From the NCBI GenBank assembly GCA_006226265.1, contig SBHH01000098.1, forward strand, positions 1-6,425: 6,425 nt of DNA. The letters run 5' to 3'. Every line of letters starts with the position of its first letter. Positions within the stretch are counted from its first letter, which is position 1. A program made the position numbers and the translations under genes. Positions 1 through 6,179 of this stretch are shown piece after piece. Source of the stretch: Alphaproteobacteria bacterium. GTDB lineage: Bacteria; Pseudomonadota; Alphaproteobacteria; Sneathiellales; Sneathiellaceae. A model generated the notes under the pieces. The model had not been told where the DNA came from, made no database searches, and saw only the letters and a list, made by a program, of their open reading frames with translations.

Positions 1-432
1 ATGCCCGCCTATCCCGGGCGGATCACGCTTGCGGCGGGCGGGCACTGGCTTTCGCTTTTCGCGCCCCGATCCCAGCTTGTGGAATTTGTCCTCCGCGAGA
101 AGAAGTTTCGGAAATCCATGCTGGCCGATTTGAAACCGGAGCATTGGATTTCGCCGACTTTGCGCGCCGGGAAAAGCTTTTATGAGCCATTGCAGGGCGG
201 CGGGGTCAAGCATTTCGGAGAATTGAAGCCCTGGGCGCCGACCATGTCGTCGGGCATCTGTGCACAGCTGGATGCGGATTTCCGGCCCGCCAGCTGCCTC
301 CATAGCCGGGCCAACGGCCATACCCACGGGGTCACGGATATGGCGGAATATGACGGCAGTCTCTATGCGGCGGCGAAGGGCGATAATGTCGTCGTCGCCA
401 TCCCCCTTGACGCGTTGGGAGAGGTCGAATGA
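1..432 (+). CDS. SMP-30/strictosidine synthase-like beta-propeller protein, C-terminal part (5' end outside window)
   Basis: This is the C-terminal 143 residues of a beta-propeller protein of the SMP-30/gluconolactonase/strictosidine-synthase-like group. Members hydrolyse lactones or esters, or act as related non-hydrolytic propellers. The visible marks are the MPAYPGRI segment (residues 1-8) followed by HWLSLFAPR (15-23), equivalent to the 'LPGYPDNI...GxYWVAL' region of strictosidine-synthase-like proteins. A closing blade, GVTDMAEYDGSLYAAAKGDN (110-129), matches the family's 'V(T)S..EYNGKLYLG...N' ending. The ATG at base 1 falls in the middle of a conserved motif, so it is almost certainly an internal methionine and the gene begins to the left. 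The stop overlaps the start of the ABC ATPase gene (ATGA). In sugar-type ABC operons such propellers can be separate proteins or domains fused to a permease, and the window cannot tell which applies. The enzymatic substrate is unknown. Confidence 0.8.
   Translation: MPAYPGRITLAAGGHWLSLFAPRSQLVEFVLREKKFRKSMLADLKPEHWISPTLRAGKSFYEPLQGGGVKHFGELKPWAPTMSSGICAQLDADFRPASCLHSRANGHTHGVTDMAEYDGSLYAAAKGDNVVVAIPLDALGEVE
417..424 (+). promoter_or_regulatory. Shine-Dalgarno site for the ABC ATPase gene
   Basis: GGGAGAGG lies inside the end of the upstream coding region, four bases before the ATG at 429. It supports that start and, with the ATGA overlap, suggests translational coupling of the two genes. Confidence 0.6.
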
Positions 433-1925
433 CGGTGATTTTGGAACTCAGAAACGGGACCAAGGAATATCGTGGCATCCCGGCGGTGAAAGATGTTTCC
501 TTCACCCTCCGGAAGGGGGAGGTGCATGCGCTCCTTGGCGAAAACGGGGCGGGAAAATCGACCCTGACCAAGATGCTTGCGGGCGTTGTCGAGCCGACAC
601 GGGGCGAAATCCTGATGGAGGGGGAGACGCTTGCCCTCAAAACTCCGGCAGAGGCTTTGGAGATCGGCATCGCCATGGTCTATCAGGAGACGAGCCTCGT
701 CCCCTCGCTCACCGTCGCGCAGAACCTCTATCTCTCCGACAAGAAGCATTTCCATCGCCTGCGCGGCACCTATATCGCCGGGCAGCAGTTCCTGCAGTCG
801 CTCAACTTTCATGTCGATCCGATGGCGCAGGTTGCGGCCCTGGGCGCCGGGCAGAAGCAGATGGTCGAGATTGCCCGCGCCGTGCATCACAATGCCAAGG
901 TCATCATTTTCGATGAGCCGACCTCGACCCTGACGCCGGAGGAGAAATACCAGTTCTTCCAGCTGGTCGAACGGCTGAAGAAGCAGGGCGTCTCGATCAT
1001 TTTCATCTCCCACGCGCTGGAGGAGGCATTGGAGATTTCCGATCGCATCACGGTCATGCGGGACGGCGAACATGTGATCACCGACGATACCTCCGCCTTT
1101 GACCGGGACAGCATTGTCCGCGCCATGGTGGGCCGTTCGCTGACCGATGAAATCCATGGCTCTGCCGTCGATCATGAAATCCGCAAGCCCGGCGAAAAGG
1201 TCTTGAGTGTCCAGAACCTTTCCATGCAGAATATCGTCCGCAACACGTCTTTCTCGGTCTTTGCGGGGCAGGTGACGGGTATGTTCGGCCTGATCGGTTC
1301 CGGCCGGACGGAGGCCGCGAAAATCGTGGCCGGTGTCCTGAAGCGCAACCTGTTTCATGGCGGGCAGGTGCGCCTCAACGGCAAGCCCCGGCGCTATCGC
1401 GTGCCGCGCCCCGCCGTGCGGGACGGCATCATCTATGTGACGGAGGATCGAAAGGTCGAAGGCTTTTTCGAAACCATGTCGATTGCGGAAAATATCTATC
1501 TGGCCGGGCTGACGGGCGGGCAAACGAAGGCCAAGACCGTCAATATGCGCGAGATGCGGGAAATCGCAGAGAAATGGACCAAGGCGCTCAACGTCCGCTC
1601 CATCAATAACGATGCCAGCGTGATCGAACTTTCGGGCGGGAACCAGCAGAAAGTGGTGATCGCCAAGGCGCTGGTGCAGAAACCGAAACTGATTATCTTC
1701 GATGAGCCGACGCGCGGTGTCGATGTTGGCGCCATTGTCGAAATCCATCATCTGATCGAGCGGCTGGCGGAGGAAAATATCGCCGTGCTGGTGATTTCTT
1801 CGTACTTGCCGGAAATCCTTAAATTGTCGGATCGCATCCTTGTCTGCCGTCAGGGCCGGGTGGTGGAGGAATTCGACCGGCGAAAAGCAACGGAAGAAAC
1901 CATTATGTATGCTGCGGTGCATTGA
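429..1925 (+). CDS. Sugar-type (RbsA/MglA/XylG-like) ABC transporter ATP-binding protein with two nucleotide-binding domains
   Basis: Cytoplasmic ATPase subunit of a carbohydrate-uptake-type importer; its 498 residues match the usual ~500 of this family. Domain 1 (about residues 3-235) has Walker A GENGAGKST (37-45), Q-loop Q86, a divergent signature LGAGQ (138-142), Walker B VIIFDEP (158-164) and H-loop H195. Domain 2 (about 255-498) has a degenerate Walker A, GLIGSGRTE (287-295), without the lysine. It also has a canonical signature LSGGNQQK (401-408), Walker B IIFDEP (422-427) and SSYLPE in place of the H-loop histidine. This pattern, one competent and one degenerate ATP site, is normal for RbsA-like proteins. 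The start overlaps the preceding stop (ATGA) and a good Shine-Dalgarno precedes it. It should pair with RbsC-like permeases and a periplasmic binding protein, none of which is in the window. Family substrates include sugars, nucleosides and autoinducers. The adjacent acyl-CoA synthetase hints at a carboxylic or lactone substrate, which is inference. Confidence 0.95.
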   Translation: MTVILELRNGTKEYRGIPAVKDVSFTLRKGEVHALLGENGAGKSTLTKMLAGVVEPTRGEILMEGETLALKTPAEALEIGIAMVYQETSLVPSLTVAQNLYLSDKKHFHRLRGTYIAGQQFLQSLNFHVDPMAQVAALGAGQKQMVEIARAVHHNAKVIIFDEPTSTLTPEEKYQFFQLVERLKKQGVSIIFISHALEEALEISDRITVMRDGEHVITDDTSAFDRDSIVRAMVGRSLTDEIHGSAVDHEIRKPGEKVLSVQNLSMQNIVRNTSFSVFAGQVTGMFGLIGSGRTEAAKIVAGVLKRNLFHGGQVRLNGKPRRYRVPRPAVRDGIIYVTEDRKVEGFFETMSIAENIYLAGLTGGQTKAKTVNMREMREIAEKWTKALNVRSINNDASVIELSGGNQQKVVIAKALVQKPKLIIFDEPTRGVDVGAIVEIHHLIERLAEENIAVLVISSYLPEILKLSDRILVCRQGRVVEEFDRRKATEETIMYAAVH

Positions 1926-3817
1926 TGCCGGAGAGATTGAAGACGACCCGCCCGGTCCGGGAGGTTCGGACGATCCAGGATGTCGAGGCCATTGAAGCAC
2001 TGCCGTATGACGAGGTTGTCCCGGCCCGTGCCCTTTATGATCTTCTCCGGGCGACGGCGGAATGTGTCGGCGATCAGAAGGCGATCACCGTGCTCCGCTC
2101 CGAAGATCCGGAAGATGTCGGGATATCGCTCAGCCATCGGGAATTGCTGAACGAGGTGACACGGGCGGCGAATATGTTCCGCAAACTCGGCCTCGCGCCC
2201 GATACGGGACCGGCGGCGTTCCTTGCGCCGACCCTCCCCGAACTTCCGGCGCTTCTCTTGGGGGCGCAGGTGGCGGGGGTCGCAAGCGCGATCAATTATC
2301 TGCTGACATCCGAGGCGATTGTCGATCTTCTGAACGCCGAAGGGGCGCGCATTCTCATCATTCCGGCAAAGTCGAAAGATGAGATGTGCTGGACGAAGGC
2401 GGACGGCATTTTCGATAGAGTGCCGAGCCTTCGCCATGTCCTCGTGATGGGGGAGGTGGGCAATCTCGACCCCGCGACCGGTTTTACAAAGCTGGAAGAA
2501 GCATTGGCGGGCATTGAAGGCGAGACGCTTTCCTTCGATCTGATCGCGGATCGCGATACCGTTTGCGCGATGTTCCATACCGGCGGCACGACGGGACGGC
2601 CCAAGCTTGTTCAGCTAACCCATGGCAACCAGATCCATGCGGCCTTCGGCTTCGCGCAAGTCTATGGCTATAACGAGACGGATGTCGTCATCAATGGCTT
2701 TCCGTTTTTTCATGTCGGCGGCACGATGACGGTCGGCCTCTCGGTCATTGCGGCGGGTGGGCATATCGTCATTCCCTCGCCTTACGCGCTTCGGCCCCCT
2801 GCGGTGATTGCGAATTACTGGAAGATCGTCGATCATTTCAGGGCCACGGTGATCAGCGGCGTGCCGACCTCCATCGGATCGATGGTGCATTCTTTCGATG
2901 AAAAATACGATATCTCTCGCGTTCGGATGGCGGCAACCGGCGGCGCGGTCCTACCCGCCGCCGTCGGCGCCCGCTTCACGGAAACGACGGGCATCCGCCT
3001 TTTCGAGACTTATGGCATGACGGAATCGGCCGCCGCCATTGCCTTCAATCCGGGCTTCGGGGAGCCTGTCGCGGGCAGCGTCGGCTTTCGTGCGCCCTAT
3101 TCCGAGACCCGCATCGTCGCTATCACTGATGATGAAATCCGCCTTTGTCCGCCCGGCGAAAGCGGCCTTGTGCAGGCGAAGGGGCTGCAGGTCTTTCCGG
3201 GCTATCTCGATCCCGCCCATAACAAGGGGACGCTCGAAAAGGATGGCTGGCTCACCACCGGGGATGTTGGCTACCTCACCGAGGATGAACGCCTTGTCCT
3301 CACGGGCCGCGAGAAGGATTTGATCGTCCGGAGCGGGCATAATATCGATCCGGCGGCGATCGAGAATGTCGCCAACCGCTTTCAGAATGTCGAGATCAGC
3401 GCCGCCGTCGGCATGCCCGATCAATATGCGGGCGAGGTTCCGGCGCTTTTTGTCGTACCGAAGGCGGGCGCGTCGCTTGATATGGAGGCGCTTGAACACT
3501 GGTTGGAGACGGAGCTGCATGAGGCACCGGCCCGCCCCCGCATTATCGAGATGATCGACGCCCTCCCCACAACAGCTGTCGGCAAGATCTTCAAGCCGAC
3601 ATTGCGGGATCTCGCGATTGAAAAGAAAGTGGCGCTGGAGGTGGCGGCGGCTTGCGGTCCGGTGGCGGAGGCGCAGACGGAAATCATGCGCGATGCGAAA
3701 GGCAATATCCTTGTGACCGTCCGGGTTGTGGGGGCGGAAGCAGAAGGGCTTGAAACCCTCCGTTCCGCACTCAAACCCTTGCCGCAGACCTATATGGTCG
3801 AGGTGGGGGAAGGCTGA
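1925..3817 (+). CDS. AMP-binding acyl-CoA synthetase (ANL superfamily)
   Basis: ATP-dependent ligase expected to activate a carboxylic acid as acyl-AMP and transfer it to CoA. The ANL core motifs are in order. These are the phosphate-binding loop HTGGTTGRPKL (residues 218-228), the adenine/acyl-pocket motif ETYGMTES (361-368), TGD (445-447), the hinge GREKDLIVRSGHNIDPAAIE (461-480) and PTTAVGKI (548-555) with the catalytic lysine K554. At 630 residues it is longer than a minimal ~520-residue ligase. It has a ~30-residue N-terminal leader and about 65 residues after the A10 motif, as I recall from a ~630-residue family of uncharacterised 'AMP-binding domain proteins'. The phosphate loop begins HTGG rather than the common YTSG. 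I chose the ATG at 1925, which overlaps the ATPase stop (TGATG). A TTG at 1922 would add one residue. No strong Shine-Dalgarno is seen, so coupling to the upstream gene is likely. The acyl substrate is unknown. Confidence 0.92.
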   Translation: MPERLKTTRPVREVRTIQDVEAIEALPYDEVVPARALYDLLRATAECVGDQKAITVLRSEDPEDVGISLSHRELLNEVTRAANMFRKLGLAPDTGPAAFLAPTLPELPALLLGAQVAGVASAINYLLTSEAIVDLLNAEGARILIIPAKSKDEMCWTKADGIFDRVPSLRHVLVMGEVGNLDPATGFTKLEEALAGIEGETLSFDLIADRDTVCAMFHTGGTTGRPKLVQLTHGNQIHAAFGFAQVYGYNETDVVINGFPFFHVGGTMTVGLSVIAAGGHIVIPSPYALRPPAVIANYWKIVDHFRATVISGVPTSIGSMVHSFDEKYDISRVRMAATGGAVLPAAVGARFTETTGIRLFETYGMTESAAAIAFNPGFGEPVAGSVGFRAPYSETRIVAITDDEIRLCPPGESGLVQAKGLQVFPGYLDPAHNKGTLEKDGWLTTGDVGYLTEDERLVLTGREKDLIVRSGHNIDPAAIENVANRFQNVEISAAVGMPDQYAGEVPALFVVPKAGASLDMEALEHWLETELHEAPARPRIIEMIDALPTTAVGKIFKPTLRDLAIEKKVALEVAAACGPVAEAQTEIMRDAKGNILVTVRVVGAEAEGLETLRSALKPLPQTYMVEVGEG

Positions 3818-3834
3818 TCCTTCCCCTCTTGCTT
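3806..3834 (+). terminator. Probable rho-independent terminator of the ABC/acyl-CoA synthetase operon
   Basis: GGGGAAGG (3806-3813) and CCTTCCCC (3819-3826) form a perfect 8-bp stem with a 5-base loop, followed by TCTTGCTT. The synthetase stop TGA (3815-3817) lies in the loop, so the stem's left arm is coding. The T-tract is imperfect. On the opposite strand the stem is not followed by T residues, so it looks directional for the plus-strand operon, though it may also limit read-through from the convergent gene. Confidence 0.65.
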
Positions 3835-4534
3835 ACCAGGCGTGCGGCTCGCCATTCCATTTGAAGAAGCCGCCGTTATGCTTTTCAGTGTGGCTGATGA
3901 TGGAGCGGAACAGTCCTTCGCCGCTTTCTTCGGGCGCGATATCCGCGCCCTGGCCGCCCATATCGGTCCGGACCCAACCCGGGTGCCAGAGCGTCACGAT
4001 CATGCCTTCGCTTGCAAGGTCGCGGGCGAGAAGCCGCATCGCCTGATTGGCTCCCGCCTTGGTGGAGCAATAAATATATTTGCCGCTTCCTGGCCAGACC
4101 GTCGCGCCCATCTGGCTCGAAATTGTGGCGATTTTCGCATTTTGCGCGAGACGGAGATTGTCGAGAAGCGCCATTGTCACCCGCATCGGCCCGACCGTAT
4201 TGACATTGAGCGCATTGAGCCAGGCGTCGCAATCGACATCGCCAAGCGACTGGCTCGGCCCGCCATTGATTCCGGCATTATTGATAAGGATATCGACTTT
4301 CCGGCCCCGGATACTGGCGGCAAAGCTCGCAACGGAGGCGTCCGTCGCAACATCAAGAGCGTGGATTTCAAGCCGTCCGTCCGCCTTCGTGGCGAGGGTC
4401 TGCAGATCGCCTGCACTTGCCGTATCGCGGCAACAGGCGACGACCTGATATTCACCCGCCTCCACAAAGGCCCGGGAAAGTGCGAGGCCGATCCCGCGGT
4501 TCGCACCGGTGATAACTACCGTAGATTTTTCCAT
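3833..4534 (-). CDS. C-factor/CsgA-like short-chain dehydrogenase/reductase
   Basis: A classical-type SDR of 233 residues that would use NAD(P)H to reduce or oxidise a carbonyl or alcohol in the cytoplasm. The Rossmann nucleotide-binding motif TGANRGIG is at residues 9-16 and the NNAG structural motif at 85-88. The catalytic residues are S140 (in ISSQMG) and Y155/K159 (YCSTK), followed by the HPGWVRTDMGG segment (184-194), so the active site is complete. The length is short and the C-terminus compact (FFKWNGEPHAW). This, with the PGWVRTDMGG motif, resembles the CsgA/C-factor-like SDR subgroup, whose members are often annotated only as 'SDR family oxidoreductase'. GGGA at 4541-4544 lies six bases before the ATG and supports the start. 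It converges with the acyl-CoA synthetase gene at 15 bp and lies 81 bp downstream of the permease gene. Its substrate is not predictable, and a role linked to the facing operon is possible but unsupported. Confidence 0.92.
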   Translation of the reverse strand: MEKSTVVITGANRGIGLALSRAFVEAGEYQVVACCRDTASAGDLQTLATKADGRLEIHALDVATDASVASFAASIRGRKVDILINNAGINGGPSQSLGDVDCDAWLNALNVNTVGPMRVTMALLDNLRLAQNAKIATISSQMGATVWPGSGKYIYCSTKAGANQAMRLLARDLASEGMIVTLWHPGWVRTDMGGQGADIAPEESGEGLFRSIISHTEKHNGGFFKWNGEPHAW

Positions 4535-4573
4535 TATTATTCCCGTTTTATGGGGTTTGCGCGCCCGAAAAAG

Positions 4574-4602
4574 AGACTACGAAACCTTGGACCGACATGC
4601 AA
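4574..4602 (-). promoter_or_regulatory. Weak candidate promoter for the SDR gene
   Basis: Reading the minus strand, TTGCAT (4602-4597) and TAGTCT (4579-4574) are separated by exactly 17 bases in the 81-bp gap before the SDR start. Each box matches the sigma-70 consensus at only three of six positions, so this is a candidate at best. The SDR gene could instead be read from the permease transcript. Confidence 0.2.
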
Positions 4603-4616
4603 CCTCGGGCGAGGCT
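4601..4616 (-). other. Small dyad just after the permease stop codon
   Basis: CCTCG (4603-4607) and CGAGG (4610-4614) form a perfect inverted repeat around a 2-base centre, immediately 3' of the permease TAA on the minus strand. A G-T wobble and an A-T pair can extend the stem. The bases after it (TTGCATG) are not T-rich, so it is a poor intrinsic terminator. It may be a weak attenuating or mRNA-stabilising hairpin, or chance. Confidence 0.25.
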
Positions 4617-5842
4617 TAAATGGGCATCAGGCCGAGCGCCCACAGCCAGAGAACGGCCCCGCCAAGCGAGAGAAGCGTTATCGGAATGCCGACTTTCGCA
4701 TGATCGACAAAGCCGATAGTAATGCCCGAGGCGGCGGCCCGCTCCGCTACGATGAGGTTGGAGAGGCTGCCGATCAGCAGGAAATTGCCCGCGAGCGTTG
4801 AGAGAAGGGCGAGGCCCGTCATCACGCCTTCCGGAATGGTCTGCCAGATTTCAAGCAGCAGGACGACGGCGGGTACATTGCCGATCGTGTTGCTGGCGAC
4901 AAGGGCGAGCGGCGCGAGCAGGGAAAGGCGGGTCGGCAAAAATCCCGCATCCGTGAGATATTGAAGCGCCTCTTTCGGCAGGCCCGTGCCCGCGAAGGCG
5001 GCATTGACGATAAAGAGTCCCGCGAAGAGCAGCAGAAGCGGAACGTCGATCTCGTCAAAGAGCTGGCGGCTTGCGATTCTCCGGCTCAGGATCAGGCAGG
5101 CGGCAACCAGCAGGCATGAAATCTCGCGCGGAAGCGTTGTCGCAAAGAGGATCAAGAGGACAAGAAGCCCTGTCGCGCTGATCCCGATCCCGGCGCGGTC
5201 GAGCGGTGCGGACGCGGGGGCCGTGCCGGTCGCGGGCCGGGTCAGGCTTTTTCGCCAGATAAGCGCGATGACGATGAATGTGAGCAGCAATGCGAGAAGT
5301 GCAGGCGGCAGGGCTGTCGCGAAATAGCCCCAGAAATCGAGCCGTCCTACCTGGCCGATCAGGATATTCTGCGGATTGCCGATCAGCGTTGCGGCGGACC
5401 CTGCATTGCTCGCCGCCGCAAGGCCGAGAAGATAGGGGCGCGGGTCGAGGCCGCGCGCGACGATCCCGGCGCAAAGAAGCGGCGTCAGCGCGAAGACCAC
5501 CACGTCATTGACGAGAAAAGCTGAAAGCAGTCCGCCGATCAGGATGGTGAGCGCGAGAAGAAGGTGGGGCCGTGCCGCATATTCGGCGATGCGCCGTGCG
5601 AGGGCATCATAGAACCCGGTCACCCTGAGCCGCGCCGAAAGGATCATCAGGCTGCCGAGCAGGAGGAGGGTCGGGAAATGCACGGCCTCGATCACTTGGG
5701 GAGGCGCAATGGCCCCCGTCGCGGACAGCAGCACGGCGGCGATCATGGCGATCCCTGCCCGGTCAAGCCGGAGACCGGGCACCCGTCCGATCGCCATTCC
5801 GGCATAGGTCAGCGCGAAGACAAGGACAATAAGCGGCGTCAT
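4616..5842 (-). CDS. ArsB/SLC13-type (ion transporter superfamily) inner-membrane permease
   Basis: A 408-residue, very hydrophobic polytopic membrane protein with roughly ten or more membrane segments. It has the two-fold repeated motifs of the ArsB/NhaD/DASS group. Half one shows SAFLVNDVVVFALTPL (107-122) and SNAGSAATLIGNPQNILIG (145-163). Half two shows SNTIGNVPAVVLLL (317-330) and GNFLLIGSLSNLIVAE (352-367). These re-entrant 'S/N-x-GN' segments form the substrate and cation site in the superfamily. A hydrophilic stretch rich in Pro, Ala and Thr (about 199-218) is the likely central cytoplasmic loop between the halves. The length and motifs resemble uncharacterised 'SLC13 family permease/anion transporter' proteins more than full-length ArsB (~430). 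Substrates across the group include arsenite, dicarboxylates, sulfate and Na+/H+, and nothing here decides between them. No arsR or arsC is nearby, so arsenic resistance should not be assumed. The ATG at 5842-5840 gives a natural membrane N-terminus, with only a weak GAG seven bases upstream. Confidence 0.88.
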   Translation of the reverse strand: MTPLIVLVFALTYAGMAIGRVPGLRLDRAGIAMIAAVLLSATGAIAPPQVIEAVHFPTLLLLGSLMILSARLRVTGFYDALARRIAEYAARPHLLLALTILIGGLLSAFLVNDVVVFALTPLLCAGIVARGLDPRPYLLGLAAASNAGSAATLIGNPQNILIGQVGRLDFWGYFATALPPALLALLLTFIVIALIWRKSLTRPATGTAPASAPLDRAGIGISATGLLVLLILFATTLPREISCLLVAACLILSRRIASRQLFDEIDVPLLLLFAGLFIVNAAFAGTGLPKEALQYLTDAGFLPTRLSLLAPLALVASNTIGNVPAVVLLLEIWQTIPEGVMTGLALLSTLAGNFLLIGSLSNLIVAERAAASGITIGFVDHAKVGIPITLLSLGGAVLWLWALGLMPI

Positions 5843-5996
5843 TGCTATGCTCGCAAGAACGGGGCCTCGCGCCGTTTCGCTGTCCTTTTCAGTTTAGGAA
5901 TTTGCATTCAGTTCGCGCCCGTCCGGTTGCCAGATTTCGGTAAAACGATAGGCGAGCCTGTGGGCTTAGGCAAGCGGGATCAGTCCCTGTCCCTCG
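5843..5996. other. Non-coding stretch upstream of the permease gene
   Basis: No supported gene occurs on either strand. It holds the candidate permease promoter and leader. In one minus-strand frame, a short piece at about 5893-5955 reads AYRFTEIWQPDGRELNANS before a stop. It looks protein-like, but it is too short to assign and is preceded by a stop. It may be another eroded gene remnant or chance. Confidence 0.4.
5945..5973 (-). promoter_or_regulatory. Candidate sigma-70-like promoter for the permease gene
   Basis: On the minus strand, TTGCCT (5973-5968) and TATCGT (5950-5945) are 17 bases apart. Each matches the consensus at four of six positions. Transcription would start near 5938, giving a leader of about 95 bases before the ATG at 5842. 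A short dyad (AGCC-CACA-GGCT) sits inside the spacer. This is the best promoter-like pair I find in the non-coding stretch upstream of the permease. Confidence 0.3.
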
Positions 5997-6178
5997 GTGC
6001 GTTAAGCGGAAAAAGATGGCGATAGGGGCGGATTGTCGCCCCACCAGCCCTGCCAGAACGGCTCCGAGCAGCCACCCCGGTAGGGGCAAAACATGTTGCG
6101 TCCCAGAATGAAGGCGCCGACCCCGTCAAAACTGCGGGCGAAATAATCATTATCTATGCCTTCTGCGCCGCCGGGTTC
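5997..6178 (-). pseudogene. Remnant of a RibD-C-type dihydrofolate reductase-like protein
   Basis: In one minus-strand frame (6178 to about 6026) the translation carries GGAEGIDNDYFARSF, DGVGAFILGRNMF and QGWWGDNPP. This matches the conserved early-middle part of RibD C-terminal-domain/DHFR-like proteins ('GG..GIDDDFAARGF.GIGAWILGRNMFGPVRGPW...W.GWWGDNPPYH.PVFVLTHH'). After NPP the frame runs into a TAA at 6004-6002. Continuity with the family would require a frame change at the C-run opposite 6025-6031 (YRH in one frame), then another to FFRLTHR, ending near 5997. The GPVRGPWPD segment is also altered (CPYRGGCSEPF). The N-terminal strand and nucleotide-binding start, and the whole C-terminal half, are missing. 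An open frame extends upstream to an ATG at 6316-6314, but that part is antisense to a better coding frame. The family match is from memory of its consensus; the broken state is seen directly. Confidence 0.7.
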
Positions 6179-6179
6179 T

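Noticed and set aside
363..2000. 545-codon open frame on the minus strand opposite the ABC ATPase gene
   Set aside because: Its translation is rich in Arg, His, Asp and Gln with no recognisable domain, while the plus strand encodes a complete ABC ATPase with all motifs. It is an antisense shadow of high-GC codon usage.
1850..2578. 242-codon minus-strand frame opposite the acyl-CoA synthetase start
   Set aside because: Basic, low-complexity translation opposite a well-supported ligase N-terminus; no motif.
4547..4552. CATAAA on the minus strand as a -10 box for the SDR gene
   Set aside because: It lies so close to the ribosome-binding site that the transcript would start within or after it, and no -35 box is found at a suitable distance.
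3842..4801. 319-codon plus-strand open frame across the SDR gene and the end of the permease gene
   Set aside because: It crosses two genes with intact catalytic or membrane motifs on the minus strand, and its own translation shows no domain. Antisense shadow.
4616..5842. Arsenite efflux operon (ars)
   Set aside because: There is no ArsR-like regulator, ArsC, ArsA or ArsH gene nearby, and the permease motifs are general to the superfamily.
5564..6025. 153-codon plus-strand frame running from the permease gene into the non-coding region
   Set aside because: More than half is antisense to the permease N-terminus, and the translation is rich in Gly, Arg and His with no motif or ribosome-binding site.
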